A DNA stretch of 64,000 bases from Streptomyces antarcticus (GTDB taxonomy: Bacteria; Actinomycetota; Actinomycetes; Streptomycetales; Streptomycetaceae), in NCBI RefSeq assembly GCF_026627255.1, contig NZ_JAPNLM010000030.1, positions 1-64,000 on the forward strand, read 5' to 3'. How positions within the stretch are numbered: the stretch's first letter is position 1; every line of letters starts with the position of its first letter. A program made the position numbers and the translations under genes. Below the pieces are notes generated by a model. It searched no databases. It was not told where the DNA came from and saw only the letters and a list, made by a program, of their open reading frames with translations. Of this stretch, positions 28,101 through 33,877 are shown piece by piece.

Positions 28101-29584
28101 CCCAGGCCGAACGTCTCCCAGCCAGGCGCGCAGTTCCAGGTGGACGCACCTTGCGGGCGCCAGCCGTGAGCGAAGGACTTCGAGCTCAGTGCCGGGCCGG
28201 TCGCCGGGCCGGGCATCGTCCTGGTGGAGCTCTCTGACCAGCCCTCCGTGATCTCGTGGACCGTGACGGGAGCCGCCTTGCAGGAGTACGACCAGGAGTT
28301 CCACAGGCTCAGGTCTGCCGCGATCACCCACGCGTTGTTGAGACCGCTGACGTTGTCGAAGCGGAGGAAGGATGCGGCCTTGACGCCTCCCCCGTTGTGC
28401 GTGCCCACCTTCAGGACGTCGCTGCTGGCGTTGTTCGCGTTGTAGGGGGACTCGACGAAGGTTCCGGAGTTGGCCCTGACCTGGTTGAAGTCGACCGGCG
28501 GGTCGACGCGCACCGGAAATACGCGGTCGGCCGCTGCCAGCCACTGGGCGTCCAGGGCCACCACCAGGACCTGGTTTGCGCCCTCCTGGATGAGGCTGTA
28601 GGTGACACCGGCGGAGATCGCGCCTTCGTTGGAGCGCTCGCCGCGGTTGGAGTCTTCCATCCAGCCGGTCGGCATCCAGCCGCGCTGCTTGCCATCCGGG
28701 TCGAGGAAGACGACGTTGCCCTGGCCGTCGAGCTGCGCCGTTACACCGCTCAGCGACAGGGGGAAGCGCCACTGGGTCGGGGCGTTCTTGTCCTTGAGGA
28801 CCAGGATCTCTTTCATCGAGTCGGCGCCGGCCACGAGTTCGACATCGGCGGAGGGGCGCACGTCGGGGTAGGAGATGGTGCTTCCCTCGACCCTGCCCCG
28901 GGAATGGGCGGCGCCCTCGATTCCGTATCCGATGGAGTACTTCCCCTCCACGCCGATACGCACCAGGGGGCTGCCGTCCGCGTGCTCGGAGAAGAACACA
29001 GGGTCATCGGCGGACTTCGGCTCCCATCCGGAGCTGGACCCGCTCATCGCCCACGCACCCGTCGGGCGGGTGAGGGAGGTGTCTACCTCTTTCCATTTGC
29101 CTTCACGGGTGAGGAAGTTGACTCGCTCGTCGTAGTACCGCGTGGTGAACGTGCCGTCCTGGTTCCGGAAGGTACGCGCGCGCTGCTCGCGCTTTTCCGG
29201 CAGCTCAACGCTGCTATTCGGATCGAAACCCGGGGGAACGACGGCATTCTTGGCAGGGGCCTCTACTACTTTGACCTGAGGCGCCGCGGGCTCACCCTCT
29301 GCGGCCGTGAGGTCGACCGGGGCCGCCGAAGCGGCAGGCGGAAGCTCACCGGGAGCCTTCTGCGCGCCGCGGCGGCCGCCATCGGTGCCCGCCTCCGTGG
29401 CACTCCCCGGAACCTCATGGCCGCGCCCGCGCGCCGAACCCCAAGCTTGCTCAGGACGCTCACCAGCACCGGGAACCTTCCTGGCTGTGACCCATTGGTT
29501 CACGGCCAGCGCAGCCTGCTCCGTACCAGCGAGAACAGCCATGACGAAGGCGACAACAACGACGAGCAGACGCGCAATGCGCAC
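19121..29584 (-). CDS. Giant secreted RHS-repeat polymorphic toxin with nuclease tip
   Basis: A 3487-residue secreted protein. GTG at 29584 follows GGGGGA by 6 nt and opens a signal peptide (VRIARLLVVVVAFVMAVLAG). In order: a DNRLRE-like beta domain (about 380-555), an Ig-like stretch, a DUF6531-type segment (VVGPDLAVTRTYNSQDPRQG), three LamG/concanavalin-like domains (about 1005-1230, 1290-1510, 1525-1750, each opening with PVSYWRL, PVNYWRF or SSYWQL), many YD repeats (about 1760-3010), and the RHS core ending YAYTAGGPLNATDPTGHI. After a Pro-rich linker the last about 150 residues are a toxin tip with RGHLIGFAMGG-SN-TRNFV, as in DNA/RNA non-specific (beta-beta-alpha metal) endonucleases. The RHS shell should encapsulate and deliver the tip in contact-dependent competition. 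Immunity gene follows at once. Confidence 0.92.
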   Translation of the reverse strand: MRIARLLVVVVAFVMAVLAGTEQAALAVNQWVTARKVPGAGERPEQAWGSARGRGHEVPGSATEAGTDGGRRGAQKAPGELPPAASAAPVDLTAAEGEPAAPQVKVVEAPAKNAVVPPGFDPNSSVELPEKREQRARTFRNQDGTFTTRYYDERVNFLTREGKWKEVDTSLTRPTGAWAMSGSSSGWEPKSADDPVFFSEHADGSPLVRIGVEGKYSIGYGIEGAAHSRGRVEGSTISYPDVRPSADVELVAGADSMKEILVLKDKNAPTQWRFPLSLSGVTAQLDGQGNVVFLDPDGKQRGWMPTGWMEDSNRGERSNEGAISAGVTYSLIQEGANQVLVVALDAQWLAAADRVFPVRVDPPVDFNQVRANSGTFVESPYNANNASSDVLKVGTHNGGGVKAASFLRFDNVSGLNNAWVIAADLSLWNSWSYSCKAAPVTVHEITEGWSESSTRTMPGPATGPALSSKSFAHGWRPQGASTWNCAPGWETFGLGASGRQLVDDWTHGRKANHGLAVKASTTDSNSWKQFHSDSNEANGGSGKPSLNVTWTAYGATYQLGGFVKPMTATSEGTFKVTVTNRGRDTWPAGGRFKLRYDLFDVNNNPVGGDYWSKIRWTNMPHDVPPGSSATVDAAIAPLSPATYTLVWTMDDYGTASFQGAGVPGAAVRFDAVNIPPQITGLAPASGAVTDTLTPTLWASAIDRDYYPGTLKYGFEVCEVEGTDTRKNCRESPASASQSWAVPSGWLSWSKTYAWYGYANDGQAQSARLQPSIVTTQVPQPVITSHLGGADSGRSFGERAGNFATAATDAAVPVVGPDLAVTRTYNSQDPRQGNAFGVGWATRWDMRANAEADGNVIITLANGSQVRFGRNADGTFSAPSGSTGTLTAVPAGGWTLRDASAALFTFDSAGLLTKTKDGHGREQVLTYSGGLLMKATDALSKRALTFTWSAGRVSTVSTDAVGPGAPALTWKYTYSNGRLTKVCPPASATACSVYEYTTGAQYRSMVLDANPVSYWRLNEAEGSEAESEAVSRTGLNAGRYRDVTLAAPGALAGTGNKAATFNGTTSHVEIPEATLSSSKILTVELWFKTAKPGVLLGFQDKRLSDGKPNRWSPALTIDTAGKLRGGFELANEWKTPLTSTAAVTDNAWHHAVLTSSGTSETLYLDGQPVGTRTGTVDHSAKTFAYLGAGFSSPEWDDNTARETRYFTGTMDDVAVYHRALDAGTVRTHYDARTATSKLTKATLPSGRTSAQVTYDSDTERATQVTDESGGTWNISAPRYSAGSQAYATAVQATTPVNYWRFGDSSGAAAADEISNGGNGSYHEGVTLGSVGAFLDGDDGSITLDGSKGAVDVPAETIGGATALAVEMWFRTDKPSGVLVGLQNTDLNATPTRWNPSLLIGADGKLRGELWTGTKGNSITSSNPVTDNEWHHVVLTGGPAGQTMYLDGAKVGSLAGAVKPETVEHAYLGAGYSSWAWDNQDSGVRYFSGQLDEAAFYAKELDATTVADHYKARNRLVTGSGDQYQGTVMADAPSSYWQLDETTGTRAVNKIAATGGHGTYAKATLGTPGTFGVGDRPAAEFTGTSYAELPGARIPNTDLSVELWFKTSQPGVLLSDQNKSIPDPGSGYAPVLYVGSDNKLHGQYFTRGIAATNTSPNTVTDNQWHHAVLTAQGGTQTLYLDGAQAAQATNVPVDHGTNTISVIGAGFTQYWPASPGNGVNYFTGQLDEVAIYPRTLTGEQVAKHYNARTRASGSSLAATVTVTNPAGAKTSTSYDAVRGQRRTSATDADGGVTAYAYDTGGFLHTVTNPNGHATVTGHDDRGNTVSTTTCRDSNSCWTSFAEYHHNAADPLDPRNGKQTAVHDARSANSTDNQFKTTTTYTAVGLPELTTLADGRTSTTAYTKGTEPAVGGGTTPAGLVATQKTPGGATVSYAYYATGDTAQSTAPSGLITKYTYDGLGRKATETQVSTAHPDGVTTGYTYDAMSRITSETSPGVKNEITGVTHTARVTRTFDADSNLLTESAEDTTGGDPKRTTTYRYNTQGLNDSQIDAAGNETTYSHDALGRVNRETDPAGNVITHSYTPRGQLAESVLKNWTGDPSGQVRDLVTGSQAYDPAGRLASTTDAMGATTTFTYFDDGLKATTTAKNVTQSDGSKRDIVLETNAYNGAGHLTQQTTGGGRTTTAHSVDATGRTTGTVLDPSGLNRRAAFTYDNDDRVTDLTQTIDATGKKISNKTEYDTAGNPLKETVTDGTTTRSTSQTYDQRGLRLTTTTPKGSTTTSRYDALGRLIETTSPQVQTEEKGGAATAITPKTSTGYNTFGEATETRDSRGAVTRTQTDALGRPVAVTLPDYTPLGGQKITATSRTAYDRLGRQVSTTNPLGRATFYEYDQLGQLIRKTDPPADIDAGALEAPGSGLNSTATALSGGAITTFVWTPTGLQTSATSPTGARTEATYDQLGRQLTTTIVERKPVTQNLTTRYTWDDASNETASKTPAGRTSTATYNAAGEPVKVTDPAGGITTSAYDGLGRMTETKDATGRKTATAYDASSLPTSVTDYGTGATPLRAAFLEYDADGNRAAVTNANGARSTYTYDELGRMTKQVQPVTTGKAITTTFGYDAAGNRTRLTDGRGKATYYTFNTWGLQESTIEPATSQHWNEDVRTWTTLYDAAGQATIQLLPGNVKRQRTYDGLGNLTNETGTGTAVATRPRTLSYDLAGRMIASSAESTLSTNTYTYNDRGHLLSADGPSGKAAYAYDADGNMTARTDAAGTTAFTYDSAGRLDTTTDPLTGTQVRSDYDAAGRPTLEQYARPGTGGTYTIGAKRTYTYDSLGRPTGDAVTRATDGGVLGQNYDYDLADQLVKKTTTGTAGAATNTYSYDLAGRMSSWNDGTTTVPYEWDDAGNLTKRGSVTGTYDSRNRLETWGTETYAYSARGTEKTITETADANATRQIQSDAFERTITNGASTYTYDSLDRVMTHNGTAFTYDGGSNNLVADATSTYTRTPGGALLATAVTGQAGTARLAVTDQHSDFVATLSPDGTSVSGSRTYDPFGKMTAAIGTNPNIGYQSGWTDSSTGEINMAARWYQPGIGSFTSRDTWQLDPTQSGLNANRYAYTAGGPLNATDPTGHIATDTLERIAASQFSGRQSASFRMTSSSGYLGWSRRLPGWLKLGGLYTTWSVAAPSSGGSPWTMPRQMCNHWACGKGALPSGPRAETPKVETPAGPPPPGCRRHSCNRGNGNGNPRTLISYEDPLPPPPPPPPQNPNEPASVLDVRPNWDPTLGTWDALRSGWDATFSSDSLLSMLLGADMTPAQAPEPLAGYSPVPGSGSSGSGTEDDSCNTGAGWDGNKVYLPRKRHAGACVATGAYANLTQNDYTPPPRPDLKFSLPGLTDLPSKNRARGHLIGFAMGGSNKDTRNFVSMYQSANQAMYDHAEGPVVDSIKSGGRQLVEVAAIYGDVSSPIPTKIKFTSTGSVDVRCEFDNTIAATYKCW

Positions 29585-29850
29585 GGAAATCCCCCACAAG
29601 GACGAACAAGTGAGGTCACTTCTAAGGCAATACACAGGTAATTCACAAGATCCGCCCCGAAAGCACACTCCCGACAAAGACGGAATCCTGTACGGAATAT
29701 GACGTTAAGTCATCACGGATTACGCAAGTGGAAACCCACAGGCCGACAACGAAGTGATCAAGCCCACATCACTGCCCGCGCTCTGTCAGCCGCAGTGGTC
29801 ACACAGCACACCGCAAGGGCACTGCCAGCAGCCCCGCACCTCCAAAGCCC
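29585..29850 (-). promoter_or_regulatory. Leader/promoter region of the RHS toxin gene
   Basis: AT-richer than its surroundings. Read on the minus strand it contains TTGTGA with a TTAGAA-like box 17 nt later (about 29620-29650), and further up a dyad TGAC-GTTAA-GTCA at about 29700-29714 that could be an operator. Both assignments are weak. No gene lies here. Confidence 0.3.
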
Positions 29851-30303
29851 CTATCGCGCCCCCACGAAATACAGGCCGGTGGCGGACCAGCGGATCCCAC
29901 CGCGGATCTCATCTCCGGCCGCGCAGGGACAGGTGACCATGAAGAGCGCGCCGCCGGGATCCCCGGGCTTCCAGCTGTCCGGGGCGCCGGTGCTGAACCC
30001 GGCCGGGAGCTGCGGGGGCGGGTCCATCACCTTCCAGTAGCAGGAGTCCGCCGAGCTGAAGACACCCATCTCCGTGGAGCAGGCCACGCGGCCGTCGATG
30101 ACGCAGGAGGGCTTGCCCACGTCGTCGCCGGGATTGCCCGGCCTCCCGCCAGGCTTGCCCGGGTCCTGAGCTGTGACGTCGCAGTCGAGCTCGCGGGGCG
30201 GGCAGACGACCCCGCCGCCGTCGTCCGCGAGGGCGGGCACGCCCTGGGCGAGGAGCAGGCCGGCCGCCAGAACGACCGCGCCGATGCGGGGCCGACTCAG
30301 CAC
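29851..30303 (-). pseudogene. Secreted protein, C-terminally truncated
   Basis: 150 codons from GTG 30303: a signal peptide (IGAVVLAAGLLLAQGVPALA), a Pro/Gly-rich segment, then the conserved region SCVIDGRVACSTEMGVFSS, CYWKVMDPPPQLPAG and GALFMVTCP to GGIRWSAT. Related Streptomyces secreted proteins, usually encoded next to conjugation genes, continue for about 130 further residues after the GG-RWSATPP position. Here the frame ends 8 residues later (GLYFVGAR). The start overlaps the stop codon of the upstream lipoprotein gene (GTGCTGA). Truncation probably came from the same rearrangement that placed the RHS locus next door. Confidence 0.6.
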
Positions 30304-30876
30304 GTGCGGTCCCGCTCGATCGTGGACGTCCAGACCTGCCAGGGGCCCGTCTTGGTGCGCTGGAGGGTGGAGGTCACCACGTGGCGGCGCGGCCCGGGGG
30401 GACCGTCACGGGCTTCCCTAGGCCTTGTCGACCTTGTCGTAGGCGGAGGAGTCCATGCAGTCCGTGACGGCCGCCCGCAAGGGGTCGCCTAGGGTGTCCA
30501 GGGAGTCGATCGCCGGGGAGTGCACCGGGGCGCCCTTCATCACGGTGCCGCGCTGCTGGTACCAGAACAGCGTCGCCTGAATGTCCGCGAGCGCCTTGTC
30601 CGTCGCGTGCTTGCCCAGCTCCGGGTCGACCTTCGCCGTGGCGTACGAACGCTCCTCCGCGGCCGTCATCGCCCCGTACGCGGCCAGCAGCGCCGCTTTC
30701 TCCCCCGCCTGCGGGTCCACCGACACCGCCGACGACGTCGCCGAAGGCGAGGGCTCTGCAGCCGGCTTCCCGTCCGACGAGCCAGCCCCACATCCCGCCA
30801 TCAGACAGACAGCCAACCCAACACCCGCAACCCCTAACGCCCGCAACCCCGACCGCCCACCCACATCTGTGATCAT
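30297..30876 (-). pseudogene. Lipoprotein gene with two frameshifts
   Basis: ATG 30876 opens a lipoprotein signal (VGLAVCLMAGCGAG; lipobox Cys at LMAGC) and a helical domain (EKAALLAAYGAMTAAEERSY, VTDCMDSSAYDKVDKA). A TAG stop at about 30418-30420 follows, but the homologous sequence goes on in a second frame (GKPVTVPPGR) and then a third (RRHVVTSTLQRTKTGPWQV to IERDRTC). It ends at a TGA that overlaps the GTG of the next gene. Each shift equals one missing base near a G or C run. The preserved overlap shows the full gene once ended at 30297. Sequencing error in homopolymers cannot be excluded. Confidence 0.7.
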
Positions 30877-30887
30877 CCCGTCACGCT

Positions 30888-31171
30888 AACCCCAACCACC
30901 CACCCGCCACCCCAACGCCCGCTCCCTCCCTCACCCACCCCAGCTCTTCCCGCCCTGCCCAGCTCTCCATCCGCCCCTCAACTCCCCCGACCCGTCCTCC
31001 ACCCCAGCCCCCTCCCTGCCTATAAGTCAGACCTCAAGGAGCCTGCAAAAGAGGGTCTGAACAGGCAAAATGCAAGCCGCAAGCGGCATGCACCTACCCG
31101 GACCTGTACCCCCGCCTCTACCCGGACCTGTGCCCCCACCTGTACCCCCACAACGTCGCCCGCCAGAGCCA
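30888..31171 (-). other. G-rich leader strand (C-rich on plus)
   Basis: From 30888 to 31020 the plus strand is almost purely C/T/A with C-runs, so the minus strand, which is the leader of the lipoprotein gene, is a long G/A tract with many GGG and GGGG runs. At 31096-31150 the unit CTACCCGGACCTG occurs twice, with further CCTGTACCCCC pieces. Quadruplex formation is plausible. No believable gene; a frame at 31027-31254 is a by-product of these repeats. Confidence 0.5.
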
Positions 31172-31291
31172 CGCACCCGAGGCGTGCGGCCAAGGAGTGC
31201 GCCGAGGACCAGGAGCAGCAGGGCGGCCGGATGAGCGTGACGTCGAGCCGTCATACCGTCCGGTAGAGGCGGTTTTGGTGACGGCTGGACG

Positions 31292-31618
31292 TCACGGCGC
31301 CCGCTGCGCTGTGCGGGCCGTCCGGTGGCGCCAGGGTCTTGATCGGCAGCGGCCGGAGCAGTACACCGCGTCCCGGCGTCGGTCCCCGCCGGCGAACGTG
31401 ATCTGCCCGCAGACCGGGCAGGTCAGCAGCCGGACCATGCCCGCGTCACCGGTCGACTCGGCCTCGCCGAGCATCAGCCCGAGCCGCCATATCCGCCGGG
31501 CGGACTGCCGGCTCCGGTACGCCTGTGCGCGGCACGCATCGCCGCAGTACCGGCGCCGGACCGACGCCCCCAGAGGCAGCCGTGCCCCGCAGGAGTCGCA
31601 GTACCGGATACGGGCCAT
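31292..31618 (-). CDS. Small protein with two zinc-finger-like Cys clusters
   Basis: A 108-residue basic protein with two paired-Cys units: CDSCG with YCGDACRAQAYRSRQ (residues about 7-40), and CPVCG with YCSGRCRSRPWRHR (about 68-98). Each is a treble-clef-like CxxC...CxxxC site. The first matches the N-terminal finger of the 519-residue regulator at 36166-37725 (CESC...YCSDACRQSAYRARH). It is probably nucleic-acid binding. Its partner and target are unknown. Start ATG 31618. Confidence 0.75.
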   Translation of the reverse strand: MARIRYCDSCGARLPLGASVRRRYCGDACRAQAYRSRQSARRIWRLGLMLGEAESTGDAGMVRLLTCPVCGQITFAGGDRRRDAVYCSGRCRSRPWRHRTARTAQRAP

Positions 31619-32112
31619 ACCTCCAGGATCACCCCATCAGCAACACGCCGGCCAGCCCCGAGGCCCCGTCGGCCCCGCGGCTGCACCACCGCCTGGCCGT
31701 CATCGCCCCGCGGTCTGGCCCCGGCAGCACACGCCCGTGACCTGGGATGGGGAGGTTAACGGTGACGTTGTCAAGACCTTGCGGCTTGCCCATCCGCGTT
31801 CCGAGGCTTGCCCATCCGCCGGGCTGTTCCCAGTGGGAACACCCCCGGAGGGTTGCACCGGAAGGGGGCTCCACCGTTGCGTGGACCGGTGCACCGGGAG
31901 TTGCGCCGGAGGTGGGACCGGGAGTGGGAACCCCACTTCCGTGATCATGTACATCGTGGCTGGTCAGACCTGGTGGGCAAGCCTGCCCAGCCCGGCGACA
32001 CCTCTTTCTGCGACAGCCAGGGAGAGGTCTGGACTCCCTCACGGGCCGGGGCGGCGCCCGCCGGCGGATCCCGGCCCGCGGGGTGGACACCCTCGTCGGC
32101 AAGAATCGGGCG

Positions 32113-32589
32113 GTGAGCACCGACCGCCGCCGCCAGCTCGGCACCGGACCCCGCCCCGCCGAGCACCCCGAGCCCCGGACGGCGGACCGAACGGCCGCAC
32201 TGCCGCCGAGCGACTCCCCGCCGCTCCGGCCGCCGAAGACCCGCCCAGCCGGACCGGCGCCCGCCGAACCCTCGGCACAGGACCGGCACCCGCCAATGAC
32301 CGACCCGGCCCAGGGCGCCGCCTCGCGTGCACACGGGTGCACGAGCACCCGTGTGCACGCGATCTGCGCGCGAGAGGCCCGTACGCGTGCGGGCACGCCA
32401 CGTCCGGCGGACCGCCGCCGGGTAGCTTCCGTGCAAGGGAGTGCAGTCCTGGCTACCCGGGCCGCGACGGGGCCGCATCTGCGAACGCCCTCCGCGCCCG
32501 ACACTGCGGCAGCCGAGGCAGACACCCAGCCTCGGCGATGCCGAGGACGGCCTGGTGCTCGGCATCGCACCGCGTCTCTCCAGCCGTGA
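32113..32589 (+). pseudogene. Possible decayed LGTGP-motif protein
   Basis: GTG 32113 opens VSTDRRRQLGTGPRPAEHPE, the start of a short Pro/Ala-rich Streptomyces plasmid protein type that repeats the motif R-x-LGTGP. A second motif (RRTLGTGPAPANDRPGP) appears about 150 bp later, but in another frame, so a frameshift has occurred. An intact-looking short relative is at 48766-48954. No function is known to me. Confidence 0.35.
32324..32361. promoter_or_regulatory. Perfect 17-bp inverted repeat
   Basis: CGCGTGCACACGGGTGC (32324-32340) and its exact reverse complement (32345-32361) flank ACGA. The hexamer GTGCAC occurs three times within it. It could be a strong hairpin, an operator or a recombination site; nothing nearby decides. 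Confidence 0.65.
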
Positions 32590-32712
32590 CCCGGGAATCA
32601 TCGGAAGTCGGGCCGGCCTGGCACACAACCGCGGCTTTTCGAACTGGCCTTCGCATGGACGAACGGCATCCAGCTGCTGAGTTTTAGCCCACTCATGGAT
32701 AGGGTCTCCCCC

Positions 32713-33855
32713 ATGTCCAGAGCCATGAAAGTTACCCCACTGGGCGATCTGTTAGGCATCGAGCAAGATTTGGTCCACCTTGCACGAATGGCGCTCGCAG
32801 GTCGTAATCAAGACGTCCAAATGCTCCTTCAGCGGCTGGCACGGCGCTACGGGCGGGACAACGAGCGCTTGGCGGACGCGTTGCAGGTTCTCCTGCGTGA
32901 TGCGCCCACATCCGATGCCCCGTTGCGGGGAGTGGGGACTGCGGCGCCTGTTCCTCTCGATTCGGACAGCCGCTTCCCACTGGTACGTATCGACCAGACC
33001 GGGTTGCCCGTGGAGCCGGTGCTGGCCCCTGCGGTCCGCGGTCAGGCGGACCAGATCTGCGAAGAGCACCTGCAGCGCGAACGTCTGCTCCAGGCTGGCC
33101 TCGTGCCAAGCCGTACAGCACTTTTTGTGGGGCCCCCTGGGGTAGGCAAGACCCTTGTCGCAAAGTGGATGGCCCAGCGCCTGGGGCTCCCGCTCCTTGT
33201 CCTGGACCTGTCCTCCGTCATGAGCAGCTTCCTCGGGCGCACCGGGGGGAACATCCGAAAAGTCCTCGACTACGCAAAGGCCAGCCCGTCGGTCTTGCTG
33301 CTTGACGAACTCGACACCGTTGCCAAGCGCCGGGACGATGGCGCTGAGGTTGGCGAGTTGAAGCGCCTGGTCACCGTTCTTCTGCAGGAGATCGATGACT
33401 GGCCGGCCAGCTCTCTGCTGCTGGCGGCGACGAATCATGCCAGTCTCCTGGATCCAGCTGTGTGGCGGCGGTTCGACGTGGTTGTCGACTTCCCCCTGCC
33501 CGACGAGGAGCAGTTGCTCCTGGCGCTGGAGCAGTACTGCGAGAAGCAGGCCGAGAGCAAGGTGCTCGCTGTCGTGGCGAAGGTGCTCCGCTCCCAGGAG
33601 TCCTCGTTCGCGGATGCCCACCGCCTCGTAAGCGCCGCGCGTCGACGGGCCGTCTTGAGCGAGGTTGCTGTCGCGGAGGTTCTGCTGGACTCGTGTGGTC
33701 AGCAGGTCAGGCAGCTGCCTTTCCCGGAACGGGTGCGGTTCGCCATGGACCTGGTTCAAGCTGATCACATGTCGCAACGGCGCGTATGTGAGCTGACAGG
33801 AGTAAGCCGGGACACGATGCGGGAAAGGTTGCGACGACAGACAGGGCAGAACTGA
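32713..33855 (+). CDS. ietA: AAA+ ATPase of an IetAS-type system
   Basis: A 380-residue AAA+ ATPase. Walker A is GPPGVGKT (about residues 140-147), Walker B VLLLDELD (about 194-201), the sensor region LLLAATNHASLLDPAVWRRF. The C terminus has an HTH-like segment (MSQRRVCELTGVSRDTMRER). The ATG at 32713 follows AGGG by 9 nt; an ATG at 32695 is the alternative. It is 22 bp upstream of a subtilisin-like protease gene. AAA ATPase plus S8 protease pairs are the IetA/IetS type, known from Agrobacterium plasmid stability and later reported as anti-phage. The ATPase probably controls the protease. Confidence 0.8.
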   Translation: MSRAMKVTPLGDLLGIEQDLVHLARMALAGRNQDVQMLLQRLARRYGRDNERLADALQVLLRDAPTSDAPLRGVGTAAPVPLDSDSRFPLVRIDQTGLPVEPVLAPAVRGQADQICEEHLQRERLLQAGLVPSRTALFVGPPGVGKTLVAKWMAQRLGLPLLVLDLSSVMSSFLGRTGGNIRKVLDYAKASPSVLLLDELDTVAKRRDDGAEVGELKRLVTVLLQEIDDWPASSLLLAATNHASLLDPAVWRRFDVVVDFPLPDEEQLLLALEQYCEKQAESKVLAVVAKVLRSQESSFADAHRLVSAARRRAVLSEVAVAEVLLDSCGQQVRQLPFPERVRFAMDLVQADHMSQRRVCELTGVSRDTMRERLRRQTGQN

Positions 33856-33877
33856 TGAGGTAAGTGGGGGGGCACTG

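Larger units (their letters stand above)
31619..32712. other. 1.1-kb stretch, mostly without genes
   Basis: It holds one possible decayed gene (32113-32589), a perfect inverted repeat (32324-32361), a 15-bp direct repeat GGCTTGCCCATCCGC (31786-31825), and a GTTCCC-AGT-GGGAAC dyad at about 31828-31842. Long open frames on both strands are artefacts of GC content. The promoter of the ietAS-type pair should be in 32590-32712, where GC content falls. Confidence 0.45.

Noticed and set aside
31027..31254. 75-codon minus-strand frame with a hydrophobic start
   Set aside because: Its second half is a translation of the CTACCCGGACCTG repeats, there is no ribosome-binding site, and the G-rich tract explains the open frame.
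31197..32687. Nearly 500-codon plus-strand frame
   Set aside because: Pro/Arg/Gly-rich with no domain, it crosses the antisense of the zinc-finger gene and several inverted repeats; codon use is not coding-like.
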